From Abditibacteriaceae bacterium (GTDB lineage: Bacteria > Armatimonadota > Abditibacteriia > Abditibacteriales > Abditibacteriaceae): DNA of 64,000 nt. The stretch spans positions 1-64,000 of the forward strand of contig JAFAZH010000049.1 in the NCBI GenBank assembly GCA_019239895.1, written 5' to 3'. This document shows, one piece after another, positions 40,875 to 48,751 of this stretch. The notes beneath the pieces were generated by a model. It did no database searches, was not told the DNA's origin, and saw nothing but the letters and a program-made list of their open reading frames with translations. The translations under genes were made by a program, and so were the position numbers. Each line of letters begins with the position of its first letter. Position 1 is the first letter of the stretch.

Positions 40875-40956
40875 GGCCATGAAGTGGCAGTAAGGCCATG
40901 AAGTGGCAGTAAGCCAGCAGCGACGTATGGAGGGTCTCTTTTGGAGGGTCTCTTTT
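40875..40956. repeat. Two short tandem duplications
   Basis: GGCCATGAAGTGGCAGTAA occurs twice in tandem (40875-40893 and 40894-40912). GGAGGGTCTCTTTT then occurs twice (40929-40942 and 40943-40956). They lie in the gap after the gene ending at 40988. No coding sequence is visible. Confidence 0.75.
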
Positions 40957-40987
40957 TTAGCCATGACTTATTAGCATAGTAGGCCAG

Positions 40988-41398
40988 TCATCGAGACTGT
41001 CTTATTAACTCCTCCATCTTTTCTTTAATCTTGACCAAACGGCTGTTTTGCTCCAACTCGTTAAACCACTCCCAAAGCCGGCTCGACTGCCCGCCCACAT
41101 TAATGGTGAGGGTGGCTCTGCTCTCATCAGGAACCGGCTGGCGGCCCGGCGTTTTTTGCTGCCACGCTGCCAGTTGCACCAGCAATTCAATGAGAGACAG
41201 GAGATGGCCGGGTGGCACCTGGGCCTGAAACCGTGTTGGTTCCTTAGCACCGCACGGACGTTCCAGGCGCTCAACGCTGCCTGTCCCGCGCACCATGATG
41301 GTCGTGCCACCCCACAGCCCGTGCATATCATCATAGCTAATCACCAGGTCGGCAGGCACCTCCCCAGTATTAAGAATCTGCTTTAATTCATGCTCCAT
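40988..41398 (-). CDS. Hypothetical protein, 136 residues
   Basis: This is a soluble, acidic protein with no signal peptide or membrane helix. It begins MEHELKQILNTGEVPADLVISYDDMHGLWGG, has a central segment FQAQVPPGHLLSLIELLVQLAAWQQK that looks amphipathic and helical, and a C-terminal half ending in a charged helix (LVKIKEKMEELIRQSR). I recognise no family. It is isolated from its neighbours by repeat-containing gaps on both sides. Confidence 0.65.
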   Translation of the reverse strand: MEHELKQILNTGEVPADLVISYDDMHGLWGGTTIMVRGTGSVERLERPCGAKEPTRFQAQVPPGHLLSLIELLVQLAAWQQKTPGRQPVPDESRATLTINVGGQSSRLWEWFNELEQNSRLVKIKEKMEELIRQSR

Positions 41399-41732
41399 AG
41401 AGTTGCTCCGTTCCTACGACGTGGCTTGGTCATGGCTTGGTCATGGCGGTTAGTCAAAGTGGCTTGGTTATGTTCTTGAGCCATGCTCGAAATCGGGCTG
41501 CGGGCCACTCTTGAATTTCCATGCGACATAGGTTTGCCACAGACGGCACAAAGGTGCGCCGCCTACAGCCTCAGGCCCAGCGGCAAATGATAAATAATTT
41601 TTCTGATGGATGAGCAGTATTCGACGGTGTGCAGCCGCGCGCAAGCCATACAACGCTCAGTTTAGCGGCATCGTGGCAAGACGCAGGAGCCTTACCAGAG
41701 GTCAAATCCAGCTACGGAGTCGCATTGGCTCG
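41399..41732. other. Intergenic gap without visible gene
   Basis: A short duplication of GGCTTGGTCAT is at about 41424-41444 and recurs in part near 41461. The remainder has no ribosome-binding site paired with a plausible reading frame. CAACGCTCAG near 41649 faintly resembles the attC-like sites further right, but not enough to call one. Confidence 0.4.
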
Positions 41733-42989
41733 TCATTGTATCAAGTCACCCAGAAATCGCTCGGTGCATTCATCAATCACTAAATCAGGATGCTCTCGGT
41801 CTAACAAGGCCATATCTTCTTGCTCACTCCAGCAATAAACGACCCTCTGAAAATGCTGGGCTAGGAGTGGGGCTAGGCTCTCAAAAAATGAGTCGTGGAA
41901 AATGACAACGCGTGGCACGGCCCCCTCAGAAGCGCTCGTAAAAGCTAAACCTTTAGTATTAATCTCATACTGAGTATAACCCCAGGTCAGACCATCCACG
42001 TTCTGTGCCAGTTGCCGCCGGGGGTTCAGGTAAATTACCTTTTCCGAGAGTTGATTTTCCAGACCTATCAGCCGAGCTAAGTCCCCATTTGATTTAATAC
42101 GAGTGGTCAGCACATAGTCGCTTAAGGAACCGCATTGAAGCTTTGGGAAAAACTTCTGTAACCGCTGCATAATCTGTTGATAACCGATGAAAGCTCCTAT
42201 TCTGTTCCAGTGGGTATCTGTCTGGTAATACACTTGGGTGTGTTTTTTTGCGGCCAAGAGGGGCAGACTCAGATCAAGGATGTCGAGGTTGGAGTGAGTC
42301 TTGAGGTAGGCGCTGAGTTGGGCCAGGCGCGACGGGCCGACACGGGTGAAGCGGTCTGGAACGAATTCAGGGTACATCGTCTGCTTATCAGGGGGCACTA
42401 CAAACAGGTAGGCAATGCCGCGTTGATGCAGTCTGGCGCGACGGCTTTCCAACTCAATTTTAAGGCGCTCTAAATCGTCCTCGGTGAAAGGGTTAGCGCC
42501 TCGATAGCCCTCCATTGCCTGATTCCCGGTATAGTAGAGCCACCCGTTTTTACCCAGCACCACCAGGGGCGAAGGTGAACTATTGAATACCTTGATTTTT
42601 AACCAGGAGTGGAGCGCCAGCAGCGCATCGCGCCCCCCCACACTGTGCTCAAAGCCATCCCGAAACCCTAACCAGGCTTGCGCAGCGGCGTTCAGTGAAT
42701 GGTTAATCTGGCTGAGGCGGCTCACCCTGGAAGTTGCTCCTGGGGAAGATGTGCCCGCAGGAGATGTGCCCGCAGCACCAACAGCAGGCGGGTCTGACGC
42801 CTGAATAACGAGCTGTAGCTCGCCCTGCAGCGGGTCGGCTTTAGGCGGCACCTTGGGCGCGATAATCGGCTGTCCTGCCAACGGACGCAGGGCCATCAGC
42901 ACGCCCGGCGTCAAGATGGCGATGCAAAAGCTCAGGGCCAGCCACAGATCACAGACCTTAGTGTTTTTCATACGGAATATGGAAATCAT
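41733..42989 (-). CDS. AlgJ/AlgX-like SGNH O-acetyltransferase partner
   Basis: This 418-residue protein has an N-terminal membrane anchor (about residues 12-32) and an extracytoplasmic SGNH-like (DHHW) domain. Visible marks are VVLGKNGWLYYTGN near 145-160, GIAYLFVVPPDKQTMYPEFVP near 200-220 and YQTDTHWNRIGAFIGYQQIM near 270-290. The DTHWN motif carries the catalytic Asp/His of the AlgJ/AlgX family. These proteins move acetyl groups onto exported polysaccharide using acetate passed across the membrane by an MBOAT protein. The gene's ATG immediately follows the stop of the MBOAT gene, so the pair is translationally coupled. Confidence 0.88.
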   Translation of the reverse strand: MISIFRMKNTKVCDLWLALSFCIAILTPGVLMALRPLAGQPIIAPKVPPKADPLQGELQLVIQASDPPAVGAAGTSPAGTSSPGATSRVSRLSQINHSLNAAAQAWLGFRDGFEHSVGGRDALLALHSWLKIKVFNSSPSPLVVLGKNGWLYYTGNQAMEGYRGANPFTEDDLERLKIELESRRARLHQRGIAYLFVVPPDKQTMYPEFVPDRFTRVGPSRLAQLSAYLKTHSNLDILDLSLPLLAAKKHTQVYYQTDTHWNRIGAFIGYQQIMQRLQKFFPKLQCGSLSDYVLTTRIKSNGDLARLIGLENQLSEKVIYLNPRRQLAQNVDGLTWGYTQYEINTKGLAFTSASEGAVPRVVIFHDSFFESLAPLLAQHFQRVVYCWSEQEDMALLDREHPDLVIDECTERFLGDLIQ

Positions 42990-44516
42990 TTAGAAGCGAA
43001 AATAAATAAAGGGATTATAGGTTCCGGCCACCACTAACAGCAGGGACAGCAACAGGCTCAAAAGCAGAGCCGAAAAGCGCACCAGAGCAAGAGCCTGGTC
43101 AAAGCGATAAACCACGGGGGTCTCGGCGGTTGGCGTCTCGATTGGTGGCGTCGCGGCTATGAGCGTCGCGGTGGGTTGAATGCCTTCAACTTGCTGTTGA
43201 GCCAAGTGACCCCGCAGACGGTGCTGCATGAAGGGAATAAATGGTGTTGAGCCGATGGCACCAACGATAATGGCCAGCATAATCTGCTTATCCAGGTAGA
43301 GTGAGGGATAATACCAATAGTGCTCCGGTCGGCTCAGCCCGAACATGGCTAACAGATAATGGAGCGCATAGGGTAGCGATGCCGCGCGAAAAAACACCCA
43401 GCCCACCATAACGACCAGGAGTAAGTACACATGCCGCACCAGCCGTGGCAGCCGGATTAGCAGCTTGCCGAGAAACAGTCGCTCCAAGACCAGAAAGAGG
43501 CCATGATAGACGCCCCACACAATAAAAGTCCAGGCCGCGCCATGCCACAGCCCACAGAGTAAGAAGACCAGCAGCAGATTGAGGTAGAGCCGCCGGAGCG
43601 AGACACGATTCCCACCCAGGGGAATGTATAAATAATCGCGGAACCACCGTGACAGAGACATGTGCCAGCGCCGCCAGAAATCCGTCACCGAATCAGCGCT
43701 ATAGGGATAGTTGAAATTGGTGGGAAAATCAAACCCAAAGATACAGGCCAGTCCAATCGCCATATCCGAATAGCCCGCGAAATCAAAATAGATTTGCAAG
43801 GTATAGCAGGCCACACCCAGCCAGGCCAGAGCCGGGGTGAGTTGATGGGTAGGCACAGTAAATATCTGGTCTGCCGGAAGCGCGACCGTATTGGCGAGCA
43901 GCATCTTCTTGCCCAAACCAATAATAAAAATCTCAATCCCGCGACAAAGCCGTTGGTAATTCAGCACACGGGCTTCGACCCCAATAGCATCGGCGATTTC
44001 GTTATAACGCACAATCGGCCCGGCAATCAGTTGGGGGAAAAACAAAATATATAAAGCCAGCTCTAGAGGGTTGCGCTTGGCCAGCGCATGGCCCCGGAAA
44101 ACGTCCACTTTGTAAGAGATTTTATGAAAGGTGAAAAACGAAATCCCCAGCGGCAGCACAATTAACCGATACGATAGGGGATGATGAACGTGGGCTAGCA
44201 TTAGGCACTGGTTCAAGCTGGTGATGAAGAAATTCGCGTACTTGAAGTACAGGAGCAGACTGAGATCACTCATGATGCCCAGGGCTAAGATTAAGGACTG
44301 CCGCGGGCCGCTGGTTTGACTGATCCAGATAGCAAAATAGTAATTTAAGATAATCGAAGCAATGAGAATGAAAACGAACTTGGTTTCGCCACACGCATAA
44401 AAGAACAAACTGGCTCCGGTCAGGAGTAGATTGCGCAATCGCTGTGGCAATACAACATAGAGGAAGAGGACTACCGGTAAAAACAAAAAGACAAAAACTG
44501 GTTCACTGAAAAGCAT
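42990..44516 (-). CDS. AlgI-type MBOAT O-acyltransferase
   Basis: This 508-residue polytopic membrane protein has about 11-12 helices. It carries the MBOAT signatures FFPQLIAGPIVRYNEI, FWRRWHMSLSRWFRDYLYIPLGGNR and the catalytic-histidine segment LLCGLWHGAAWTFIVWGVYHG near residues 315-335. AlgI-type proteins transfer an acetyl group from a cytoplasmic donor across the membrane to an AlgJ/AlgX-like partner, which is encoded next. The polysaccharide substrate is unknown, and no polymer-synthesis genes are in the window. The C-terminal 60 residues include a Thr/Pro-rich stretch before a final helix. Confidence 0.93.
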   Translation of the reverse strand: MLFSEPVFVFLFLPVVLFLYVVLPQRLRNLLLTGASLFFYACGETKFVFILIASIILNYYFAIWISQTSGPRQSLILALGIMSDLSLLLYFKYANFFITSLNQCLMLAHVHHPLSYRLIVLPLGISFFTFHKISYKVDVFRGHALAKRNPLELALYILFFPQLIAGPIVRYNEIADAIGVEARVLNYQRLCRGIEIFIIGLGKKMLLANTVALPADQIFTVPTHQLTPALAWLGVACYTLQIYFDFAGYSDMAIGLACIFGFDFPTNFNYPYSADSVTDFWRRWHMSLSRWFRDYLYIPLGGNRVSLRRLYLNLLLVFLLCGLWHGAAWTFIVWGVYHGLFLVLERLFLGKLLIRLPRLVRHVYLLLVVMVGWVFFRAASLPYALHYLLAMFGLSRPEHYWYYPSLYLDKQIMLAIIVGAIGSTPFIPFMQHRLRGHLAQQQVEGIQPTATLIAATPPIETPTAETPVVYRFDQALALVRFSALLLSLLLSLLLVVAGTYNPFIYFRF

Positions 44517-44670
44517 TGGATAGGGAACACTTTGAAGAGCGCGACTGAATTCTTTATCTCCTTTTCCTAAATCATCTGACGCAAGATGCCAGAGAAAACC
44601 GTAGGCCCTGCGCCATCTTTAGCTTACTTTAGCTTACCTAACCTCATTCATTGCAACAACTTGCGCCGCC

Positions 44671-44732
44671 TCAGAACCGTGGCGTGAGCCGGAAACCGTC
44701 CGTTGCACCGCCTGTCCTAGAGGTGTTAGAAC
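44671..44732 (-). repeat. attC-like site after the first SMI1/KNR4 gene
   Basis: Read on the minus strand, TTCTAAC begins the site 8 bp past the gene's stop. GTGCAACGGACGG and a GC-rich far end follow. The 13-mer ACCGTCCGTTGCA (plus strand) also occurs in the site at 47246-47297. The distal box is degenerate. Confidence 0.45.
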
Positions 44733-44739
44733 CTGTGGC

Positions 44740-45318
44740 CTACACATCCTCCCGGCTTACGATGCCGAAATATTCCTCGGAAAAAACATATTGCCCGGCT
44801 TCACAGCCCTCGACCACAGCGGCAAACCAAGCACCAAAACTCTCGGCCTTGACTTCTCGTGTCGCATCGTCATGCCAAAAGTCAATGATTTGGCCGATGT
44901 GACCACCTGCGGCAGGAGCCAGGTCTAAGCAATCGTGATTTCCTGAACCATCATAAGTGATGGGAATCCATTGGGCATTCCACCAATCGTCACGAATCGG
45001 CCCCGTCGGTTCGCTGGTGCAATCCTGAAAAACTCCGCCATCCAGGAGGTCTTTCCAGACCTTCCATTCATCCTGGATACGGACTAATGACAGCAGTTCT
45101 CTGCCGTCAATTAAACCATGATGATAATGTGTTTGCCCGTTATGAATACGATAGGCAGCTTTGAAGTCGTCGGGAAACTGCACGGATAAAAATAACTCAG
45201 CCTGCTTGATTTGTTCCTCTGTCGCACCAGGCCGTAGCGTTTCTAATAAGACAGGCGCGTTAGCATCCAGCCAAGCCTCAAAGCGTTTCCATAAAGCTGG
45301 CATCATGTTTGTATCCAT
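44740..45318 (-). CDS. SMI1/KNR4 (SUKH) family protein
   Basis: This 192-residue protein has the SUKH fold signature, with PGATEEQIKQAELFLSVQFPDDFKAAYRIHNGQ near the N-terminus. Later blocks are WWNAQWIPITYDGSGNHDCLDLAP and GQIIDFWHDDATREVKAESFGAWFAAVVEG. Bacterial SUKH proteins often act as immunity proteins against nuclease toxins. They are also common lone genes in integron cassettes, which fits the setting here. The start at 45318 (MDTNMMPALW) is preferred because the upstream extension has no family similarity. The gene is followed directly by an attC-like sequence. Confidence 0.88.
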   Translation of the reverse strand: MDTNMMPALWKRFEAWLDANAPVLLETLRPGATEEQIKQAELFLSVQFPDDFKAAYRIHNGQTHYHHGLIDGRELLSLVRIQDEWKVWKDLLDGGVFQDCTSEPTGPIRDDWWNAQWIPITYDGSGNHDCLDLAPAAGGHIGQIIDFWHDDATREVKAESFGAWFAAVVEGCEAGQYVFSEEYFGIVSREDV

Positions 45319-45361
45319 TTTCTCAGTGTTACATGCGCAACCGTGCCGCACGCAACGGCAG

Positions 45362-45395
45362 AACGCCAAAGTCAGCGGCCCTTCGGATTCGGCAG
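45362..45395 (-). repeat. attC-like remnant after the secreted-protein gene
   Basis: On the minus strand GCTGACTTTGGCGTT is identical over 15 bases to the same part of the well-formed site at 48661-48726. A short stem (CCGAAGGGCC) lies beside it. The terminal box is GTTCTGC instead of GTTRRRY, so the site is degraded. Confidence 0.45.
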
Positions 45396-45421
45396 TGACT
45401 TCTTTGCACCTTTGTTTCTCT

Positions 45422-46612
45422 CTACGGAGCGGTGAAGCCACTCAGCGGATTTTCGTAAAACGCCTGGGTTTTCCAGGCCGTCTTATCCCATGGCTCCTGA
45501 TTTCCGATCACCTGAACGGGCAAGATGACACGGTCGCTTCCCAGATTGTTCACCGCAGCGAGGCCGTTGTCAAAACTTCCGTCGGGTTTGACAGTGAACT
45601 TGATCGAGCGCGCGAGGTGCCCCACGAGCAGCACCTTGACTTCGTAGTCGCCGGGATGCTCGCGCAAGCCGAACCTCGGATCGTAGCCTTCGTCCTCCGG
45701 CGGCGTGGGCGGGTAAAGGCCGAGGAAGCTACAATCCTCAAACCCCCACTGTTGCTTGGCCGGATGCCAGTCCGCTGCGCCGTTCCCGGCGCTCGCATAC
45801 TTCGCGATCTCCTTGCCCTGGTAGAAGAGGTGCGCTTCGAGTTCCGGCGTGTCGCCGCGCACAAAGAAACCGACATGGAGAGTCGTAGCGTCCTGGTGGC
45901 CCGAATCTTTCCCCCAGAAGGCGTAGCCAATGGGCATTCTCCAATCATCATCCACATACCACTGCGCGCTCGCCATCTGCATCGCTCCTTTGGGGCCGGG
46001 CACCATGACCACCTTGGCCTTGCCGCTGAAGAGTGTCGTGTTTGTCCCCTGCAACTCGTTGCGAAGGTGAATGACGAAATTCACGGGGCCGGCGTAGGTC
46101 ACCTGCTTGCCAGCCGGAATCTCGTCGCCGCCGCAGGTCACCTGCCACGAGTGACCCCTGGGGGTCTCCTGAGTCGCGCAGCTAAAGCTGACCCAAGGCT
46201 TGCCCGCGAGTGCAAAATCTACGGAGAGATGGCTACCGCTCTCGATGGGGCCGTTGACCCGATATTCAATGACCGGAACCCAGCCGGGCGCTTCATAACC
46301 TGCCGCTGGCTGCCCTTTCGTCGTGATGAGCACGACGGAATCTCTAGCTATTGTTGGATGGTCTTGGTTGGCGATCTCGCTACTGGCTGAGGTCGCGGTT
46401 ATCGCCGCCAGACGGTTGCCCGGCTTCGGCTGAGATGTGGGCGTTTCGTCGTCGGAGTCCGCATTTTCTGTCGCTGGCGGCTGTGGCTTCGACTTCAACT
46501 TTGAGATTTTGATTTTAGGGATCTGCGCCCATGTGGGCTGCACACTGAGTAGCGCAATGCTACAAAGCACCCAGACCAAAAAGATGCTGCCGCTCCTGTT
46601 TGCTCGATGCAT
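45422..46612 (-). CDS. Secreted protein of unknown function
   Basis: This 396-residue protein has a cleavable signal peptide (SGSIFLVWVLCSIALLSVQPTWAQ, residues 7-30). A Lys/Pro linker follows, then a large beta-rich domain with segments such as WVPVIEYRVNGPIESGSHLSVDFALAGKPWVSF and LHVGFFVRGDTPELEAHLFYQGKEIAKY. Two cysteines (SCATQ and TCGGD) may form a disulfide. I do not recognise a family. The ATG at 46612 is chosen for the GGAGG eight bases upstream. It lies within the run of cassette-like genes and is the longest of them. Confidence 0.7.
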   Translation of the reverse strand: MHRANRSGSIFLVWVLCSIALLSVQPTWAQIPKIKISKLKSKPQPPATENADSDDETPTSQPKPGNRLAAITATSASSEIANQDHPTIARDSVVLITTKGQPAAGYEAPGWVPVIEYRVNGPIESGSHLSVDFALAGKPWVSFSCATQETPRGHSWQVTCGGDEIPAGKQVTYAGPVNFVIHLRNELQGTNTTLFSGKAKVVMVPGPKGAMQMASAQWYVDDDWRMPIGYAFWGKDSGHQDATTLHVGFFVRGDTPELEAHLFYQGKEIAKYASAGNGAADWHPAKQQWGFEDCSFLGLYPPTPPEDEGYDPRFGLREHPGDYEVKVLLVGHLARSIKFTVKPDGSFDNGLAAVNNLGSDRVILPVQVIGNQEPWDKTAWKTQAFYENPLSGFTAP

Positions 46613-46694
46613 GACGGTCGCCTCCGGTCTTGAAATGTGTATTACACGATATCGAAAGGCGGCAAAAGGCGCAACGGAAAAGCCCGTGCGAAGA

Positions 46695-46726
46695 GGCATG
46701 GCGCTAAGCTCAGCACTGGGTTAAAC
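46695..46726 (-). repeat. attC-like remnant after the ankyrin gene
   Basis: On the minus strand GTTTAAC (46720-46726), a perfect RYYYAAC box, overlaps the stop codon. GCTGAGCTTAGCGCCATGCC follows at once and resembles the distal half of an attC site. The central spacer is missing. Confidence 0.4.
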
Positions 46727-47229
46727 GTCCCGCTTCCGGCCCCGACGCGCGACCCGCCTCAGAATCCGAATGAAGTCCTCATCCCCGCCGTCCTCGGCCC
46801 ACTCCAGGGCATTCATGCCCTCCTCGACCTGTGCCAGGGGGTCGGCTCCGGCGTCGAGCAACGCCTTCAACTCCTCCGCGCTCGTCTCAGGGTGCCAGAG
46901 GCCGCAGACCAGGGGATTGCCCAGGTTAGGGTCGGCCCCGTGCTCCAGGAGGAACTGGACGACCTCCAGGCCGCACTCCCCGACCGCCGCAGCGAGGGCG
47001 GTGCGACCCTCAGAGTCCAGGGCATTCACGTCCACGCCAGCCGCGATCAGCCGTGCGAGGATCGGCAACTCGACGCCCCGGCCTCGTTCCCCAGGCTGAC
47101 GGCGGTGATCAGCAGCGTCTGGCCGAGTTCGTCGACCGTCAGGGCCTGGGACGGATCCCGTTCGAGGATGGCCTCGACTGCGGACTCGTCGCAGGCCAGC
47201 ACGGCGTTGGAAAGCTCCACATTATGCAT
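46721..47229 (-). pseudogene. Ankyrin-repeat gene with a frameshift
   Basis: The first part (MHNVELSNAVLACDESAVEAILERDPSQALTVDELGQTLLITAVSLGNEAG) and the second part (LPILARLIAAGVDVNALDSEGRTALAAAVGECGLEVVQFLLEHGADPNLG...) are consecutive ankyrin repeats in different frames. The break is in a GGGG run near 47075. One added base, or two removed, would restore a protein of about 169 residues with four repeats. GGAGGGG precedes the ATG at 47229. The shift may be a true inactivation or a sequencing error. Ankyrin proteins bind other proteins. Confidence 0.75.
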
Positions 47230-47500
47230 ATTGCCCCTCCGCATAGCCGCCGAACACCGTCCGTTGCAGCGCCCGGTTGAGCCGCTGTTTAGATGCCTGA
47301 ACTACGGTTCTTGCTCCTTGGCGACTGTTAAGTTCAGCTTGAACGTCCTCTTTATGTCGCTTCCAGGAGCGTCGCCCTTTGCTCCCTTGGCACGACAACT
47401 CTGTAGTATGGCAAGTGTGGCTATGTTGCCGCAGCCGCTCCACAGGCATGTTAGTTAAATTGAACTCCTGGTAACTTCTGCCTCTTGTTCCTCGTGGCAT
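47222..47500 (-). CDS. Small basic ORF in cassette array, doubtful
   Basis: This 92-residue reading frame starts MPRGTRGRSYQEFNLTNMPVERLRQ, with AAAGAGGT about seven bases before the ATG. The protein is rich in Arg, Gln and Ser and has no recognisable domain. Its last 20 residues (NRALQRTVFGGYAEGQ) are encoded by the attC-like sequence at 47246-47297, and its stop overlaps the ankyrin start. It occupies the one cassette slot that would otherwise have no gene, so it may be real, but the evidence is weak. Confidence 0.35.
   Translation of the reverse strand: MPRGTRGRSYQEFNLTNMPVERLRQHSHTCHTTELSCQGSKGRRSWKRHKEDVQAELNSRQGARTVVQASKQRLNRALQRTVFGGYAEGQYA
47246..47297 (-). repeat. attC-like site before the ankyrin gene
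   Basis: On the minus strand the order is TCTAAAC, AGCGGCTCAACCGGGCGCTG, CAACGGACGGTGTTCGGC. It shares the block GCAACGGACGGT with the site at 44671-44732. The boxes are imperfect, but the position is right between two single-gene units. Confidence 0.45.
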
Positions 47501-47549
47501 AGCTGACCTCTTTAAGAAAGTATGACATGCCTTAAAACTTTGCGCAGCG

Positions 47550-47647
47550 GCCCAATGCCAAGCTCACCATCCGTTGGCCGCAGGAACCGCTGCGCCCCAC
47601 CACACAGCATGAGGCGGCAAACGGTCGGGTGGAGGGCCTGGTTGGGA
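47550..47647 (-). repeat. attC-like site after the second SMI1/KNR4 gene
   Basis: On the minus strand TCCCAAC opens the 98-bp site 16 bp after the stop. GGTGAGCTTGGCATTGGGC closes it, matching the distal halves of the neighbouring sites. Both outer boxes differ from RYYYAAC and GTTRRRY at one position. Confidence 0.55.
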
Positions 47648-47663
47648 TCGCGGTTGGTGACTC

Positions 47664-48083
47664 TTAACTGCTGCTTGGCAGGCGAAACTCACGCTCGACC
47701 CAAGCCAGAAAGTTAGTGGCCACTGGGGTAAACTCATCCCGCTCCAGAGCACCGAACTCAACACGCAAGACCGGCCACAAGTTCGGCTCAGTTACAATGG
47801 TGGTGTCGAGGATAATAGCTCTCCCGCTCCCGTCGGACGCGATAGCCACCACACCGGGAAGCCAACGTTGAATCTCATAAGCCGCATTCAACTCTGGCAC
47901 TTCCTGCGCTTTCCAGAGTTGAAGGCAATCGCCACTAACATCATGGACGCCCCATTCAGCACCGTTGGTTTCACGCAACAAGGCCAGATAAGCGTCTGGC
48001 AACACATGCCCAAGCTGTTGCTGGAGTTCGTTTAGTGCGTCCAGCGAAGCACCGGCTGCGGTCACTCTGAAATACTCTCGCAT
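47664..48083 (-). CDS. SMI1/KNR4 (SUKH) family protein
   Basis: This 139-residue protein starts MREYFRVTAAGASLDALNELQQQLGHVLPDAYLALLRETNGAEWG, the typical SUKH opening helix and NG turn. VVAIASDGSGRAIILDT is the conserved central strand pair, and FLAWVEREF is near the end. Its likely role is protein binding or toxin immunity, by family. The start at 48083 begins at the domain; an extended frame upstream to 48284 would read through the attC-like site. It is the second SUKH gene in the same run of minus-strand single-gene units. Confidence 0.88.
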   Translation of the reverse strand: MREYFRVTAAGASLDALNELQQQLGHVLPDAYLALLRETNGAEWGVHDVSGDCLQLWKAQEVPELNAAYEIQRWLPGVVAIASDGSGRAIILDTTIVTEPNLWPVLRVEFGALERDEFTPVATNFLAWVEREFRLPSSS

Positions 48084-48121
48084 CACAAAAAGTATGGCAC
48101 ACAGCCAAACCGCGCGCCACC

Positions 48122-48216
48122 ACACAACGACCAAGCTCATCCGTCGCCGAAAGGAAGCGAGGCACGAGCGGACTGTAGGCGGTCGGGTTAAACGCCTTGT
48201 GGTGCCGCTGTTAGGT
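48122..48216 (-). repeat. attC-like recombination site
   Basis: On the minus strand the site opens with ACCTAAC (48210-48216, a perfect RYYYAAC). It closes with GATGAGCTTGGTC followed by GTTGTGT (48122-48128, one mismatch to GTTRRRY). It is 95 bp long with GC-rich inner arms, the architecture of integron attC sites. Confidence 0.6.
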
Positions 48217-48300
48217 GCTTTCAGGGAGTATAAGCAGCAACATAACCCTGACGTGGCACGCGATTGCAGAACGATTAAAGCCATTCCCTACCGTGAAAAA

Positions 48301-48606
48301 TCATCCTAAGTCAATATCATAGCCTTGGATGACAGTGGTCTTGGCAATAACTTTGTCACGCTCTCTAGAAAAGTCTTGAGTTTTTGGATCTTGGCGGTAG
48401 AGGTCGAACCTATTTTGATCGGGAAAGCTGACAATGTGAACCTCGAAGGGTGCATCAAAGTCATCCGGCTCACTTGTAACGCGGATAGCACGTTCAATTC
48501 TGCCGCCATACTTGGCCATCAATTGCGCGGCTTGACGCTCGACAGATTCAAAAGCTGTTATGTCATCGTTTCTTATCCAGAGGCTTACGCACAGAATGAA
48601 TTTCAT
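48301..48606 (-). CDS. Hypothetical protein, 101 residues
   Basis: This small soluble protein begins MKFILCVSLWIRNDDITAFESVERQAAQLMAKYGGRIERAI and continues with FEVHIVSFPDQNRFDLYRQDP. The pattern of a strand, a long helix, a strand and FPDxxxFxxYxxDP resembles the DUF1330/dimeric alpha-beta barrel group, but I am not sure. The start at 48606 excludes the 22 upstream residues, which come from the attC-like DNA. It is a single-gene unit flanked by attC-like sites on both sides. Confidence 0.7.
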   Translation of the reverse strand: MKFILCVSLWIRNDDITAFESVERQAAQLMAKYGGRIERAIRVTSEPDDFDAPFEVHIVSFPDQNRFDLYRQDPKTQDFSRERDKVIAKTTVIQGYDIDLG

Positions 48607-48660
48607 AGTCTTATGGATATACCGTTTATTATTCAATCCTGCGACCCACCGTGCGCAGCG

Positions 48661-48726
48661 GCCCAACGCCAAAGTCAGCCCCCCTGGAAGGGCCGGTTGC
48701 AGTGCCTGGTTCGGCGGCTGTTAGGC
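48661..48726 (-). repeat. attC-like recombination site, best preserved
   Basis: On the minus strand GCCTAAC (48720-48726) fits RYYYAAC and GTTGGGC (48661-48667) fits GTTRRRY. Between them are AGCCGCCGAACC, a short CCGGCCC/GGGGGGC stem and GCTGACTTTGGC. The 66-bp length and box spacing match an integron attC site. It lies 25 bp after the membrane-protein gene. Confidence 0.7.
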
Positions 48727-48751
48727 AAACCGCGCACTATAAATTACATTG

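Noticed and set aside
41629..41700. Possible further attC-like site (CAACGCTCAG, GCCATACAAC)
   Set aside because: Only a few bases agree with the box pattern and no cassette-type gene ends beside it.
47047..47068. Two separate overlapping ankyrin genes
   Set aside because: The halves are consecutive repeats of one domain and the second has no ribosome-binding site, so a frameshift explains them better.
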